A stretch of 64,000 bases of DNA from CAYSCW01 sp964449165 (GTDB lineage Bacteria; Acidobacteriota; Aminicenantia; Aminicenantales; Aminicenantaceae): positions 121,173 through 185,172 of the forward strand of contig CAYVAT010000003.1 of NCBI GenBank assembly GCA_964449165.1, given 5' to 3'. Made by a program: the position numbers and the translations under genes. The number at the start of each line of letters is the position of its first letter. The first letter of the stretch is position 1. Below the pieces are notes generated by a model. It did no database searches, had not been told where the DNA came from, and saw nothing but the letters and a program-made list of their open reading frames with translations. Below, piece after piece: positions 26,483 to 35,264 of this stretch.

Positions 26483-27106
26483 ATGAGTGAAATAAGATTT
26501 TCTGGTTTTGGTGGACAGGGCATCATTCGCTGTGGCCTTATTACAGGAAAGGCCGTTTCACTCTACGACAAGAAGCATACCACCATGACTCAGAGCTTCG
26601 GACCTGAGGCCCGAGGAAGCGCCTGCAGTTCTCAGTTGGTGGTCTCCGAGGATCGGGTCCTCTACCCTTATATCACCCGTCCGGAAATCCTTGTATCCAT
26701 GAGCCAAGAAGCGTACGAAAAGTACGAACCTGAACTCCGAGAAGATGGAGTTCTCATCATAGATAAGGATTTGGTCAAATTAAAACCTGACCAAAGAAAG
26801 GTCAAACTCTATTCCATACCTGCGACCAGGTATGCTGAAGAATTAGGAAACCGAATTATCGCCAACCTGGTCATGCTGGGCTTTTTTACGGCCGTCACCG
26901 ATATGGTTTCTCCTGAGGCCATGAAGAAGGCTCTTCCTGGTTTGGTGCCCAGCAGGTTTCTGGAGCTTAACATGAAGGCCTTTGACAGAGGTTATGAATA
27001 TGGAAAAGAAACTATGGCTGAAGAAAGAAAGTCAAAGCCTAAATTGAAAAAGCAGAGCACAAAGAAGACTGCGGCCAAAAAAAAGGCTAAAAAACAGAAA
27101 AAATAA
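26483..27106 (+). CDS. korC: 2-oxoacid:ferredoxin oxidoreductase subunit gamma with Lys-rich tail
   Basis: The 207-residue gamma subunit starts with IRFSGFGGQGIIRCGLITGKA, the glycine-rich signature of this family, followed by TQSFGPEARGSACSSQLV and PATRYAEELGNRIIANLVMLGF. It normally ends at about 180 residues. This one carries an extra 27-residue tail, very rich in Lys and Ala (KSKPKLKKQSTKKTAAKKK), which resembles histone-H1-like C-termini. No such tail is needed for the catalytic role. It may bind nucleic acid, membranes or acidic partners such as the KorD tail; this is a guess. Confidence 0.9.
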   Translation: MSEIRFSGFGGQGIIRCGLITGKAVSLYDKKHTTMTQSFGPEARGSACSSQLVVSEDRVLYPYITRPEILVSMSQEAYEKYEPELREDGVLIIDKDLVKLKPDQRKVKLYSIPATRYAEELGNRIIANLVMLGFFTAVTDMVSPEAMKKALPGLVPSRFLELNMKAFDRGYEYGKETMAEERKSKPKLKKQSTKKTAAKKKAKKQKK

Positions 27107-27120
27107 GAGATGAAATGCTG

Positions 27121-27141
27121 GGATCATTCTTAGAATGGTCC
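27121..27141 (+). repeat. hairpin between korC and hdrA
   Basis: GGATCATT (27121-27128) pairs with AATGGTCC (27134-27141) in an 8-bp stem with one G-U pair around the loop CTTAG. No T-run follows, so it is not a normal terminator; it could be a partial terminator or processing site that sets the hdrA-flx mRNA apart from the kor mRNA. TATAAT occurs at 27148-27153 but has no good -35. Confidence 0.4.
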
Positions 27142-27236
27142 GTTGAATATAATGCTCGTGCCTGATGTATCCACTAGAGTGGAGGGCCCATTAGCAGGCT
27201 GAGCCGAGAAAACGAGCTTGAAATGAGAGGATAAAA

Positions 27237-29183
27237 ATGAAGAGAACTGGCGTGTTTATCTGCCATTGCGGGATAAATATAGCAGGTACCGTGGATGTCA
27301 AAAAAGTGGCCAAAGAACTGGCTAAACATCCTGGTGTTACTCATGCTGAAGACTATGTTTACATGTGTTCTGATCCAGGTCAGAACCTGATCATAGAATC
27401 CATCAAGAAAAAGAAGCTGGATAAAGTGGTTGTTGCCTGTTGCTCCCCCACTCTTCATGAGACTACATTCAGGAATACCTCCAAATCTGGAGGATTGAAC
27501 GAATTCCAGTGTGAAATCGCTAATATTCGTGAACAATGTAGCTGGGTTCACAAGGACATGACAAAGGCGACGCAAAAAGCCATAAAAATCACTAAGAGCG
27601 CTGTGGAAAGGGTTCAAAAGAACGAATCTTTAGAACCAATTACGGTTCCTGTAACCAGGAAGGCACTGGTCATCGGGGGCGGCATAGCCGGCATCCAGGC
27701 CTCTTTGGATCTTGCCAACAGCGGTTTTGAAGTCGTCCTGGTGGAAAGAAACCCTTCTATCGGCGGGCATATGATTCAACTCTCAGAGACCTTCCCTACT
27801 CTTGACTGCTCTCAGTGTATTCTGACACCGAAAATGGTGGAGGTATCCAAGCACCCCCGGGTTAAACTCCTGACCTACAGCGAAGTCCAAGAGGTGTCGG
27901 GGTATGTTGGAAATTTTAAAGTGAAAATCCTTAAGAAGCCCACATATGTGGATCCAGATAAGTGCACTCTTTGCGACGAATGCACCCAAGTTTGCCCTGT
28001 AATGGTGCCCAATGAGTTTGACCTAGGTTTAACCGGACGGAGGGCGATATACATCCCCTTCCCTCAAGCAATACCAGCTACTTATACGCTGGATGTAAAA
28101 AACTGCCCAGGACTTCTTCCCATTGCCTGCGGAAAATGTGCAGACGTCTGCGAGCCTGAGGCGATCGATTATGATATGAAACCAGAAATCATCGAAGAGG
28201 ATGTAGGAGCTATTGTTGTAGCCACTGGATACGACCTTTATGACAAGGAAAAGATGGCTGAGTACGGATACGGCAAATATGCAGATGTCCTGGATGGACT
28301 TCAATTCGAAAGACTCCTTTCTGCTTCAGGCCCCACTATGGGAAAGGTGCTTCGCCCATCGGATCATAAAGAGCCTAAAGAAGTCGTTTTCATCCAGTGC
28401 GTGGGCTCTCGTGATCCCGAGATGCACTGTGCTTACTGCTCCAAGATTTGCTGCATGTACACAGCCAAACATGCCATGCTCTACCAACATCACGTCCATG
28501 ATGGACAAGCCTATGTCTTTTATATCGATATCAGGTCTGGAGGAAAAGGCTACGAAGAATTTGTCCAGCGAGCTGTTGAGGAAGATGGTGTTATCTATTT
28601 GCGTGGAAAGGTATCCAAGATATTTGAAGAAAAAGGAAAAATCAAAGTCTGGGGGGTAGACACCCTTACCGGAAAAGACATAGAGATCGATGCCGATATG
28701 GTGGTTTTAGCTATGGCCATGCGCCCATCCCAAGGAGCAGAAGAATTGGCCAAAAAACTAAAGATTGCTATGGATAAGGATGGATTCCTTGCTGAAGCTC
28801 ACCCCAAACTGAGACCGGTGGAAAGCGTGAGTTCTGGATTGTTCCTTGCAGGCGCAGCCCAGGCACCCAAAGATATCCCGGAGGCTGTTGCTCAAGCCAG
28901 CGGCGCAGCTGCCAAGGCTATTGCCATCCTCTCTCAAGAAAGGCTGCATCACGCACCTACTGTGGCCAAGGTCAAATCCAACCTCTGCACTGGTTGTGGA
29001 ATGTGTGTCTACGTCTGTCCTTATGACGCAATTTCCCTCAAGGATGGAAAGGCCGAAGTGAATGAAGTTCTGTGTGAGGGATGCGGGACTTGTTCGGCCA
29101 CATGTTTAAGAGCAGCCATCGAAGTGAAAAACTTCACACCCTTGCAGATTCGTGAAATGATCATGACATCCCTTGGAGGCTGA
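27237..29183 (+). CDS. hdrA: heterodisulfide reductase subunit A-like FAD iron-sulfur protein
   Basis: HdrA holds the FAD that splits electron pairs between a high- and a low-potential acceptor (flavin-based electron bifurcation). The 648-residue protein has the FAD-binding GGGIAGIQASLDLANSGF (147-164), the HdrA-specific FPTLDCSQCILTPKM and an inserted ferredoxin (CTLCDECTQVCP). A further Cys cluster (ACGKCADVCEPE) follows, and two C-terminal [4Fe-4S] motifs lie near residues 584 and 613 (CTGCGMCVYVCP, CEGCGTCSATC). AGAGG precedes the ATG. It is followed at once by mvhD and the flx genes, the standard order of NADH-linked Hdr complexes. Confidence 0.93.
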   Translation: MKRTGVFICHCGINIAGTVDVKKVAKELAKHPGVTHAEDYVYMCSDPGQNLIIESIKKKKLDKVVVACCSPTLHETTFRNTSKSGGLNEFQCEIANIREQCSWVHKDMTKATQKAIKITKSAVERVQKNESLEPITVPVTRKALVIGGGIAGIQASLDLANSGFEVVLVERNPSIGGHMIQLSETFPTLDCSQCILTPKMVEVSKHPRVKLLTYSEVQEVSGYVGNFKVKILKKPTYVDPDKCTLCDECTQVCPVMVPNEFDLGLTGRRAIYIPFPQAIPATYTLDVKNCPGLLPIACGKCADVCEPEAIDYDMKPEIIEEDVGAIVVATGYDLYDKEKMAEYGYGKYADVLDGLQFERLLSASGPTMGKVLRPSDHKEPKEVVFIQCVGSRDPEMHCAYCSKICCMYTAKHAMLYQHHVHDGQAYVFYIDIRSGGKGYEEFVQRAVEEDGVIYLRGKVSKIFEEKGKIKVWGVDTLTGKDIEIDADMVVLAMAMRPSQGAEELAKKLKIAMDKDGFLAEAHPKLRPVESVSSGLFLAGAAQAPKDIPEAVAQASGAAAKAIAILSQERLHHAPTVAKVKSNLCTGCGMCVYVCPYDAISLKDGKAEVNEVLCEGCGTCSATCLRAAIEVKNFTPLQIREMIMTSLGG

Positions 29184-29608
29184 TGATGGCAGAAGAATTC
29201 GAACCAAAAATTGTCGCTTTCCTCTGTAAGTGGTGCTCTTCAGCAGGAAGCGATTTGGCGGGTGTATCCCGCATGCAGTATCCTCCTAATGTGGTGCCGA
29301 TCACAGTCATGTGTTCAGGGAGTGTTTCTCCTCTTTATATTCTTTCTGCCTTCAATAAGGGAGCCGACGGCGTGCTGGTTTCAGGATGTCATCCCGGCGA
29401 CTGCCATTACATAAAAGGAAATTATTATGCCCGGAGGCGAATCGCTTTAGTCAAAAAACTGTTAGAATTTTTTGGCCTCGAACCAAGACGTTTCCAGATG
29501 TCATGGGTTTCAGCAGCCGAAGGCGTAAAATACACGGAGGTAATTAAAGATTTTGTCAGAGAAATCAAACCCCTGGGACCTCAAACAAAGCTGAGGAGAA
29601 ATGTCTGA
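29183..29608 (+). CDS. mvhD: MvhD/FlxD-type [2Fe-2S] electron-transfer subunit
   Basis: A 141-residue protein with the MvhD/FlxD pattern: FLCKWCSSAGSDLAGVSR, MCSGSVSPLYILSAF, and the Cys-rich GADGVLVSGCHPGDCHY. MvhD connects the electron donor module to HdrA; here the donor is the Flx NADH module encoded just downstream rather than a hydrogenase, since no mvhAG genes are seen. The gene shares its start region with the hdrA stop and ends on the start of flxC, so the three are translationally coupled. Confidence 0.92.
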   Translation: MMAEEFEPKIVAFLCKWCSSAGSDLAGVSRMQYPPNVVPITVMCSGSVSPLYILSAFNKGADGVLVSGCHPGDCHYIKGNYYARRRIALVKKLLEFFGLEPRRFQMSWVSAAEGVKYTEVIKDFVREIKPLGPQTKLRRNV

Positions 29609-30639
29609 TGGTTAGCCTGGCAGAGCTGAAAAAGAATATTAAGAATCTTCTTAAAGATGGGAAGGTCAAATATGTCATAGGCTACCAAAACAGCTCAAAC
29701 GGGCTCCGCCCTGTTCCTGCCTTCATCAAAGATGAGGAAGATGTAGACAATCTCATCTGGGACCCTTTGTGCATTTACAACCTGACCCGTTTCCTTGTGG
29801 ATGAGAAGAGAAGAATAGCCAGGGAGAAGAATCCAGATGAGAGGCCCGTAGGACTTATAGTTAAAGGCTGTGACAGCCGAGCGGTGAATGTTCTGCTTCA
29901 AGAAAAATTCATCGACCGGGGCGATGTCTATCTCATCGGCCTTTCCTGCGAAGATAAGGGAGTTGTGGACGAGAAGAAATTAGCCAGAAAGCTTAAAGGA
30001 AAAGAAGTAGAGAAGGTCGAATTTGGAAAGGGGAACAAATTCGTGGTAACCACAAACAAGGGTAAAGAGGAGATCCCCGTAGAGGAAGTTCTCGCCGAGA
30101 GATGTCTTGAATGTCCTGCAAGTATCCCTGTTGTCTATGATGTTCTTCTAGGAGAGAAGATCCAGCGTAAAGTTGAAGATCCTTATAAATCTTTACAAAA
30201 GATTGAATCTCTATCTGGAGAAGAGAGATGGGTGTTCTGGAAAGAGCAGCTTGACAAATGCATCCGCTGCTATGCTTGTCGTTCCGCCTGTCCGATGTGT
30301 TACTGCGATGAATGCGTGGTCGATTCCATAAACCTTGCCGTTACAGCAGATACAACGGCCAAAGAGAAGGCTCAGAAGATAAGATGGATCGAAAAATCGC
30401 CTGAACTTTCAGAAAATTTTATCTATCATTTTGTCAGAGCCATTCATCTTGCTGGTCGCTGTGTGGACTGCGGAGAATGCGAAAGAGTCTGCCCCCTTGA
30501 TATCCCCATCCGCTTCTTGAACAAGAAACTGGAAAAAGAAGCCATGGAGCTTTTTAAATATGCAGCCGGTTTAGATCCAGAGCAGCCTTCTCTTGTCTCC
30601 TGCTTCAAGGATGAAGATCCTGAGGATTTTATCAGGTGA
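29608..30639 (+). CDS. flxC: FlxC-like iron-sulfur protein (F420-hydrogenase beta-type domain)
   Basis: A 343-residue cytoplasmic protein. The N-terminal half has the FrhB-like pattern VGLIVKGCDSRAVNVLLQE and VYLIGLSCEDKGVVD, with RCLECPASIPVVYD. The C-terminal half holds two ferredoxin motifs (CIRCYACRSACPMCYCDEC and CVDCGECERVCPLDIP). This matches FlxC of the FlxABCD-HdrABC complexes described in sulfate reducers and other anaerobes. It is one step in the electron path between FlxB and HdrA. It starts at the last base of mvhD, which supports coupled translation. Confidence 0.82.
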   Translation: MVSLAELKKNIKNLLKDGKVKYVIGYQNSSNGLRPVPAFIKDEEDVDNLIWDPLCIYNLTRFLVDEKRRIAREKNPDERPVGLIVKGCDSRAVNVLLQEKFIDRGDVYLIGLSCEDKGVVDEKKLARKLKGKEVEKVEFGKGNKFVVTTNKGKEEIPVEEVLAERCLECPASIPVVYDVLLGEKIQRKVEDPYKSLQKIESLSGEERWVFWKEQLDKCIRCYACRSACPMCYCDECVVDSINLAVTADTTAKEKAQKIRWIEKSPELSENFIYHFVRAIHLAGRCVDCGECERVCPLDIPIRFLNKKLEKEAMELFKYAAGLDPEQPSLVSCFKDEDPEDFIR

Positions 30640-30643
30640 GACC

Positions 30644-31684
30644 ATGGAAAAGATACTGAGAAAAAAATCATTCCCCCAGTGGGTAAAAAAACTTGGTGAT
30701 TACAATATCTATGCCCCAGTTAAAGATGGAGATTTATGGAACTTTGCCCTTATCGAGGATAAAGAGGATATCAACTTGGATTATTCCACAACAGTCCTCT
30801 CTCCCAAGAAAATCATATTTCCTCAGAAAGAAATTTTACTTGAATTCAGCACTTCAAACGACGGCGACTTGGAATTAAAAGATACACTTTCTGAGGATGA
30901 ACCTTCTGTAGTTTTTGGGGTAAGACCTTGTGATGCCCGAGCCGTAATACTCACCGATAAAGTGTTCAGCGGCGATTTTATGGATCCCTATTATTGGAAA
31001 AGAAGAAATCAGACTTATTTAGTTGGTCTGGCTTGCACTACTCCCCCTTCTCCTCATTGTTTTTGTTCCTCAGTGGATGGATCACCCCATTCTACTGAGG
31101 GACTGGATATCCTGATGACGGATTTGGGAGAGAAATATTATCTGGAAGTTCTTACAGACAAAGGCAAACAACTCATCAGTGCAGGAAAAGGGCTTTTTGA
31201 ATCCCCCCAGGCAAAGGAAAAGAAGGATCTGGAAAAAATCAAAGCCGATTCAGAAAGAAAAATCAAAAGACATATAAAAAATATCAAGAAAATTCCTGCT
31301 GCTCTTAAAGGTATGTTCGATTCTCCCTTCTGGGATGAAGAATCCCTCAGTTGCCTTCGCTGCGGGATATGCACCTATCTCTGTCCAACATGCCATTGTT
31401 TCGATATCAACGATGAAATCATCTCCTCCTCTCCTCTTAAGGGACAGAGAGTGAGGAATTGGGATACCTGTCAATTCCCTAATTTCACCATGCATTCTTC
31501 TGGACATAATCCCAGGCCTGACCGGGCTTCTCGTTTGCGGCAAAGAATCTTTCATAAATTCCAGTATTTTGTCGAGCTATTCGGTGACTTCCAATGTACC
31601 GGATGTGGACGATGCATTTCCAAATGCCCAGTGGGCATCGATATCATCGAAGTTCTTGAAAAGGTGAACGAATATGGAGCATAA
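30644..31684 (+). CDS. flxB: FlxB-like iron-sulfur protein (sulfhydrogenase beta-type)
   Basis: A 346-residue protein resembling the beta subunit of archaeal sulfhydrogenase. It shows FGVRPCDARAVILTDKVF, the VGLACTTPPSPHCFCSS segment with several cysteines, and two C-terminal [4Fe-4S] motifs (CLRCGICTYLCPTCHCFD and CTGCGRCISKCPVGIDI). In Flx complexes this subunit relays electrons from the flavoprotein FlxA. The ATG after AGGTGAG is chosen; it lies five bases after flxC, and a longer frame would overlap it. It overlaps flxA by 11 bases. Confidence 0.85.
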   Translation: MEKILRKKSFPQWVKKLGDYNIYAPVKDGDLWNFALIEDKEDINLDYSTTVLSPKKIIFPQKEILLEFSTSNDGDLELKDTLSEDEPSVVFGVRPCDARAVILTDKVFSGDFMDPYYWKRRNQTYLVGLACTTPPSPHCFCSSVDGSPHSTEGLDILMTDLGEKYYLEVLTDKGKQLISAGKGLFESPQAKEKKDLEKIKADSERKIKRHIKNIKKIPAALKGMFDSPFWDEESLSCLRCGICTYLCPTCHCFDINDEIISSSPLKGQRVRNWDTCQFPNFTMHSSGHNPRPDRASRLRQRIFHKFQYFVELFGDFQCTGCGRCISKCPVGIDIIEVLEKVNEYGA

Positions 31685-32498
31685 CACCTATCTTCCCAGA
31701 CTGGCAAGAATCGTCCACATCAAACAGGAAGTCGATGGTGCCAGGCCCATTAAGACTTTCCGGACCCAATTCCTGAATAACAATGATTTTTCTTTTCGAT
31801 GTGGGCAGAGCGCTATGCTATCTGTGTTTGGAAGAGGTGAATCCATGATCTCCATTTCATCAAGCCCCCTGACTGAAGATTACCTGCAGTTCAGCATTTT
31901 GAAGATGGGAAGGGTGACCTCTGCCCTCCATGATATGGAAGAAGGCAATATTATCGGTATCAGAGGTCCCTACGGCAATGGATTCCCCATCGATGATTGG
32001 AAAGGGAAAAATCTCATTTTCATCGGTGGGGGAATTGGTCTGGCTCCAATCTGGTCTGTGCTCCAGACAGCATTGAGGAAGAAGGGGGAATATGGAAACC
32101 TTACGCTTATTTATGGGGCACGTACATCCAAGGACCTTGTGTTCAAGGAGGAACTTCAGGAATTAAAAAGCAAAATGAGCGTTTATCTATCCGTGGACGT
32201 GGAGGAGCCTGGATGGGAGGAATTTGTCGGCTTTGTCCCTCAGAATGTCACAGACAAGAAACCTTCACCCAAGAACGCTGTAACCATTACCTGTGGTCCT
32301 CCTATCATGATTAAATTCGTCATCAAAGCTCTGGAAGAGCTGGGCTTTGAGGATAAACAAATTTTCACGACTGTCGAGAACAAGATGAAATGCGGCATCG
32401 GAAAATGCGGAAGGTGCAATATCGGCAAGCACTATGTCTGCAAGGATGGCCCTGTTTACTCCTGGGCTGAGCTAAAAAAGTTGCCCCAAGAATATTGA
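31674..32498 (+). CDS. flxA: FlxA-like NAD(P)H-binding flavoprotein
   Basis: A 274-residue protein of the ferredoxin reductase / PyrK type. It carries an FAD-binding front (MISISSSPLTEDYLQFSI), an NAD(P)-binding core (LIFIGGGIGLAPIWSVLQTALRK kept in part as FIGGGIGLAPIWSV) and a C-terminal [2Fe-2S] motif (MKCGIGKCGRCNIGKHYVC). It is the NADH-oxidising entry point of the FlxABCD module, feeding electrons through FlxB and FlxC to HdrA. Whether NADH or NADPH is used cannot be told from the sequence. Confidence 0.9.
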   Translation: MEHNTYLPRLARIVHIKQEVDGARPIKTFRTQFLNNNDFSFRCGQSAMLSVFGRGESMISISSSPLTEDYLQFSILKMGRVTSALHDMEEGNIIGIRGPYGNGFPIDDWKGKNLIFIGGGIGLAPIWSVLQTALRKKGEYGNLTLIYGARTSKDLVFKEELQELKSKMSVYLSVDVEEPGWEEFVGFVPQNVTDKKPSPKNAVTITCGPPIMIKFVIKALEELGFEDKQIFTTVENKMKCGIGKCGRCNIGKHYVCKDGPVYSWAELKKLPQEY

Positions 32499-32523
32499 GA
32501 AAAAATCTAGACTGGAGGGAAAC

Positions 32524-33279
32524 ATGAAAAAGGAAAAGAGCATAATGGATAGAATTGCTGAATCCAATAAGTCCGTTACTACCGGAATCGATGAAAAAGA
32601 TATTAAGTATTGGGTGAATATTTACATAATGGGAAAGGCATATAGAGTTCCAGCTGGACTGACAATAATGCAGGCTATGGAGTTCGCGGGCTATAGGTTT
32701 ATCCGCTCATCAGGATGCAGGGCTGGATTCTGTGGGGCCTGTGCAACAGTGTACAGAAAAACCGGAGACTATAAACTCCAGACGGCAATGGCCTGTCAGA
32801 CAAGGGTTGAGGATGGGATGTTCTTGGTTCAGATTCCCTTTGCCCCTGCAGATAAAGCCATCTATAACATCAATAGAGAAGACTATAATGTCAGTGTGTT
32901 ATTTAAATATTATCCTGAACTTGCCCGTTGTGTATCCTGTAATACGTGTACAAAATCCTGTCCCCAGGATCTAGAGGTCATGGATTACATTCAAGATGCT
33001 ATTAAAGGTGATTTTAATGCTGTTGCCGACGAATCCTTCGACTGCATCCAGTGCGGACTCTGCGCCATGAGATGTCCAGCAGAGCTTGTTCAATATCATA
33101 TAGCTCAGCTGGCGAGAAGAATGTACGGACGTTATGGAATTCAAGAACCAAAATATCTTAAAACCAGGTTAAAAGAAATAAAGGGAGGCAAATACAAGAA
33201 AGACTGGGATAAACTTATTAAAGCCACTATTAAAGGACTTGAAAAAATGTATGCTGAAAGAGAAAGGGAAGCAGATTGA
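32524..33279 (+). CDS. fumarate reductase/succinate dehydrogenase-like iron-sulfur subunit
   Basis: A 251-residue iron-sulfur protein of the FrdB/SdhB/TfrB type. A [2Fe-2S] plant-type motif (SGCRAGFCGACAT, then AMAC) is followed by CVSCNTCTKSCP and CIQCGLCAMRCPAE, two cuboidal cluster motifs. Methanogen TfrB is longer because it also carries a CCG domain; none is fused here, but HdrB with two CCG motifs is encoded in the same block. It starts after GGAGGG, 25 bases past flxA, and is followed 15 bases later by the flavoprotein gene. Confidence 0.85.
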   Translation: MKKEKSIMDRIAESNKSVTTGIDEKDIKYWVNIYIMGKAYRVPAGLTIMQAMEFAGYRFIRSSGCRAGFCGACATVYRKTGDYKLQTAMACQTRVEDGMFLVQIPFAPADKAIYNINREDYNVSVLFKYYPELARCVSCNTCTKSCPQDLEVMDYIQDAIKGDFNAVADESFDCIQCGLCAMRCPAELVQYHIAQLARRMYGRYGIQEPKYLKTRLKEIKGGKYKKDWDKLIKATIKGLEKMYAEREREAD

Positions 33280-33294
33280 TAAAGGAGGAGATAA

Positions 33295-34953
33295 ATGTCT
33301 GAAATAAAATTTATCAGGGGTTATCCAGAATATATGCGTAAACTTATTAATGTTGTGAACAAGACGAGGATGAAGAGAAAGGACTATACTCCTCCTGCTA
33401 TGAGTATGCAGGAAAGAGAAGAGGTGCTTAAGCTTCACCCTGACTATGCACCGGGAGGAAAGAGAGAAATATCCATAGGGCAGAATAAAGGTGAAATAGG
33501 GCCCAACGAAGTCGTGGATCTTCTTGAGGCTTATCCTCTTATTGAAGAAGAAGAAATTGATCTTACCAAAATTGATTATGATACAGATATTTTAATCATA
33601 GGGGGTGGACTGGCTGGAACCTCGGCAGCCATCTGGGCAAATAGTCAGGGAGTACCAGTAAAAAAAATCCTTCTGACAAATAAACTCAGGCATGGTGATG
33701 CCAATTCGATGATGGCTGAGGGAGGAACTCAAGCAGCCGATCGTCCAAACGATTCACCTCTTATACATTTCTTGGATGCTATGGGAGGGGGCCATTTTGC
33801 TAATAAGCCCGATGTGCTCAAAGCATTGGTAGAGGATGCGCCTTTTATCATGCATTGGCTTCTGGATTTAGGAGCGATGATTGATAGAGAAGATGATGGG
33901 GACTTTACAGAGAAGTGGGGAGGGGGGACCTGCAGAAGGAGAATGCATGCTTGCCGTGACTATACAGGTCTTGAGGAATTGAGAGTGATAAGGGACGAGT
34001 TCAGAAACAGAAAAATTCCATGCTTGGAATTTTATCCTGCAATTGAACTCCTCACCGATGAAAAAGGAAGGTTGGCGGGAGCAGTCTTGTGTAATCTCGA
34101 AACAGGTGAATATAAAATTGTAAGAGCAAAAGCCACAATTCTGGCGACAGGTGGATTCGGAAGACTGCATATAAGAGGTTTTCCCACTACCAATCATTAT
34201 GGAGCTACCTGCGATGGAGTGGTCCTTGCCTACAGGGCTGGGGCTAAGCTGAGAGATGTGGATACAGTCCAGTACCATCCTACCGGAGCAGCCTTTCCCC
34301 CTCAGATAATCGGTCTTCTTCTAACTGAGAAACTTCGAAGTATGGGAGCTCAGCCCGTCAATAAGGAAGGAGAGGCATTCGTCTTTCCTCTTGAGCCAAG
34401 AGACGTAGAAGCATCATCTTTTATAAGAGAATGTTACGTAAGAAATAAAGGCATTTTAACTCCAACAGGTATGAGAGGTATTTGGCTTGATACACCCATG
34501 ATCGAAGTTAAAAATGGAGAGGGAACAATAGATAAGGCATTCCCTGGAATGAAAAGAATGTTCGAGAGGTTTGATATTGATATGCGAAAGGATCCGGTTC
34601 TGGTCTTCCCTACCCTTCATTATCAAAACGGAGGAGTAGAAACAGATCCTGAAGGAAAAACAAATATAGAAGGCCTTTTTGTTTCTGGCGAGATATCCGG
34701 TGGTGTCCACGGCAAAAACAGGCTTATGGGTAATTCAACTCTCGATTGCATGGTTTTTGGCAGGCGATCTGGGATTTATGCTGCAGAATATGTGAAAAAA
34801 GCAAAAAGGAGTGGAAAGCTATCGTTGAAGCATGTAATAAAATATGTCAATATGCTTAAAAAAGCAGGGATAAAACCTGAGAGAAGAGCTCCTCTGCTTT
34901 TGCCAGATTACAGAGGTAAAGCATCCCTTGCCAGGATGATTGACATATTTTAA
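33295..34953 (+). CDS. fumarate reductase/succinate dehydrogenase-like flavoprotein subunit
   Basis: A 552-residue FAD protein of the FrdA/SdhA/TfrA family. FAD binding is shown by ILIIGGGLAGTSAAIWA and ATILATGGFGRLH. Family landmarks include MMAEGGTQAA, VDTVQYHPTGAAFPP, LHYQNGGVETD and SGEISGGVHGKNRLMGNS, with a substrate-type Arg in KNRLMGNS. The N-terminal 90 residues are extra. No cytochrome b or membrane-anchor gene follows, so the pair is probably cytoplasmic. A strong Shine-Dalgarno AGGAGG lies before the ATG. Fumarate is the likely acceptor by family; other enoates are possible. Confidence 0.87.
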   Translation: MSEIKFIRGYPEYMRKLINVVNKTRMKRKDYTPPAMSMQEREEVLKLHPDYAPGGKREISIGQNKGEIGPNEVVDLLEAYPLIEEEEIDLTKIDYDTDILIIGGGLAGTSAAIWANSQGVPVKKILLTNKLRHGDANSMMAEGGTQAADRPNDSPLIHFLDAMGGGHFANKPDVLKALVEDAPFIMHWLLDLGAMIDREDDGDFTEKWGGGTCRRRMHACRDYTGLEELRVIRDEFRNRKIPCLEFYPAIELLTDEKGRLAGAVLCNLETGEYKIVRAKATILATGGFGRLHIRGFPTTNHYGATCDGVVLAYRAGAKLRDVDTVQYHPTGAAFPPQIIGLLLTEKLRSMGAQPVNKEGEAFVFPLEPRDVEASSFIRECYVRNKGILTPTGMRGIWLDTPMIEVKNGEGTIDKAFPGMKRMFERFDIDMRKDPVLVFPTLHYQNGGVETDPEGKTNIEGLFVSGEISGGVHGKNRLMGNSTLDCMVFGRRSGIYAAEYVKKAKRSGKLSLKHVIKYVNMLKKAGIKPERRAPLLLPDYRGKASLARMIDIF

Positions 34954-35112
34954 TATTTTTCTTTTTTCTGCATTCGCATCCCTGTTTTATTTTTCTCACC
35001 GCCGCTGTGAGGACTGATTCCTCTGCTACTTTCCTCGCTGGGGAAATCAGCGTGCTGACGATCCCCCATTTTTCATCCCTGTCACGGAAATAAGGATGCT
35101 TACTTTTTCTTT
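34954..35112. repeat. structured intergenic sequence with nested inverted repeats
   Basis: This non-coding stretch carries GCATCC (34976-34981) and GGATGC (35094-35099) as distant inverted ends. Inside are a short hairpin CTCAC/GTGAG around the loop CGCCGCT, and a larger imperfect pairing of CTGATTCC with GGAAATCAG. CATCCCTGT occurs twice. It looks like a small non-autonomous or regulatory element, but no second copy is seen in the window. A long minus-strand frame through it is not supported as a gene. Confidence 0.4.
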
Positions 35113-35142
35113 TTGACATTTGTAGATTTTATCTGGTATATT
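35113..35142 (+). promoter_or_regulatory. putative promoter of the PilZ gene
   Basis: TTGACA (35113-35118) and TATATT (35137-35142) are 18 bases apart. The leader to the PilZ start is about 115 bases and contains a small hairpin, GAATC/GATTC around CGCA (35181-35194). Confidence 0.55.
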
Positions 35143-35264
35143 TTATGTCTCCAATAAACTCATGTGAGGATAAGGAAGGGGAATCCGCAGATTCGAAGGA
35201 TGACAGCTTCTCAAAAAACTCAAGAAGAGGTCATCGTTGTTATTAGCCATTAGGGAGGTCACTC

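Noticed and set aside
34856..35119. Minus-strand ORF of 87 codons after the FrdA-like gene
   Set aside because: It overlaps the end of a real gene, has no ribosome site and crosses a region full of inverted repeats; no family resemblance.
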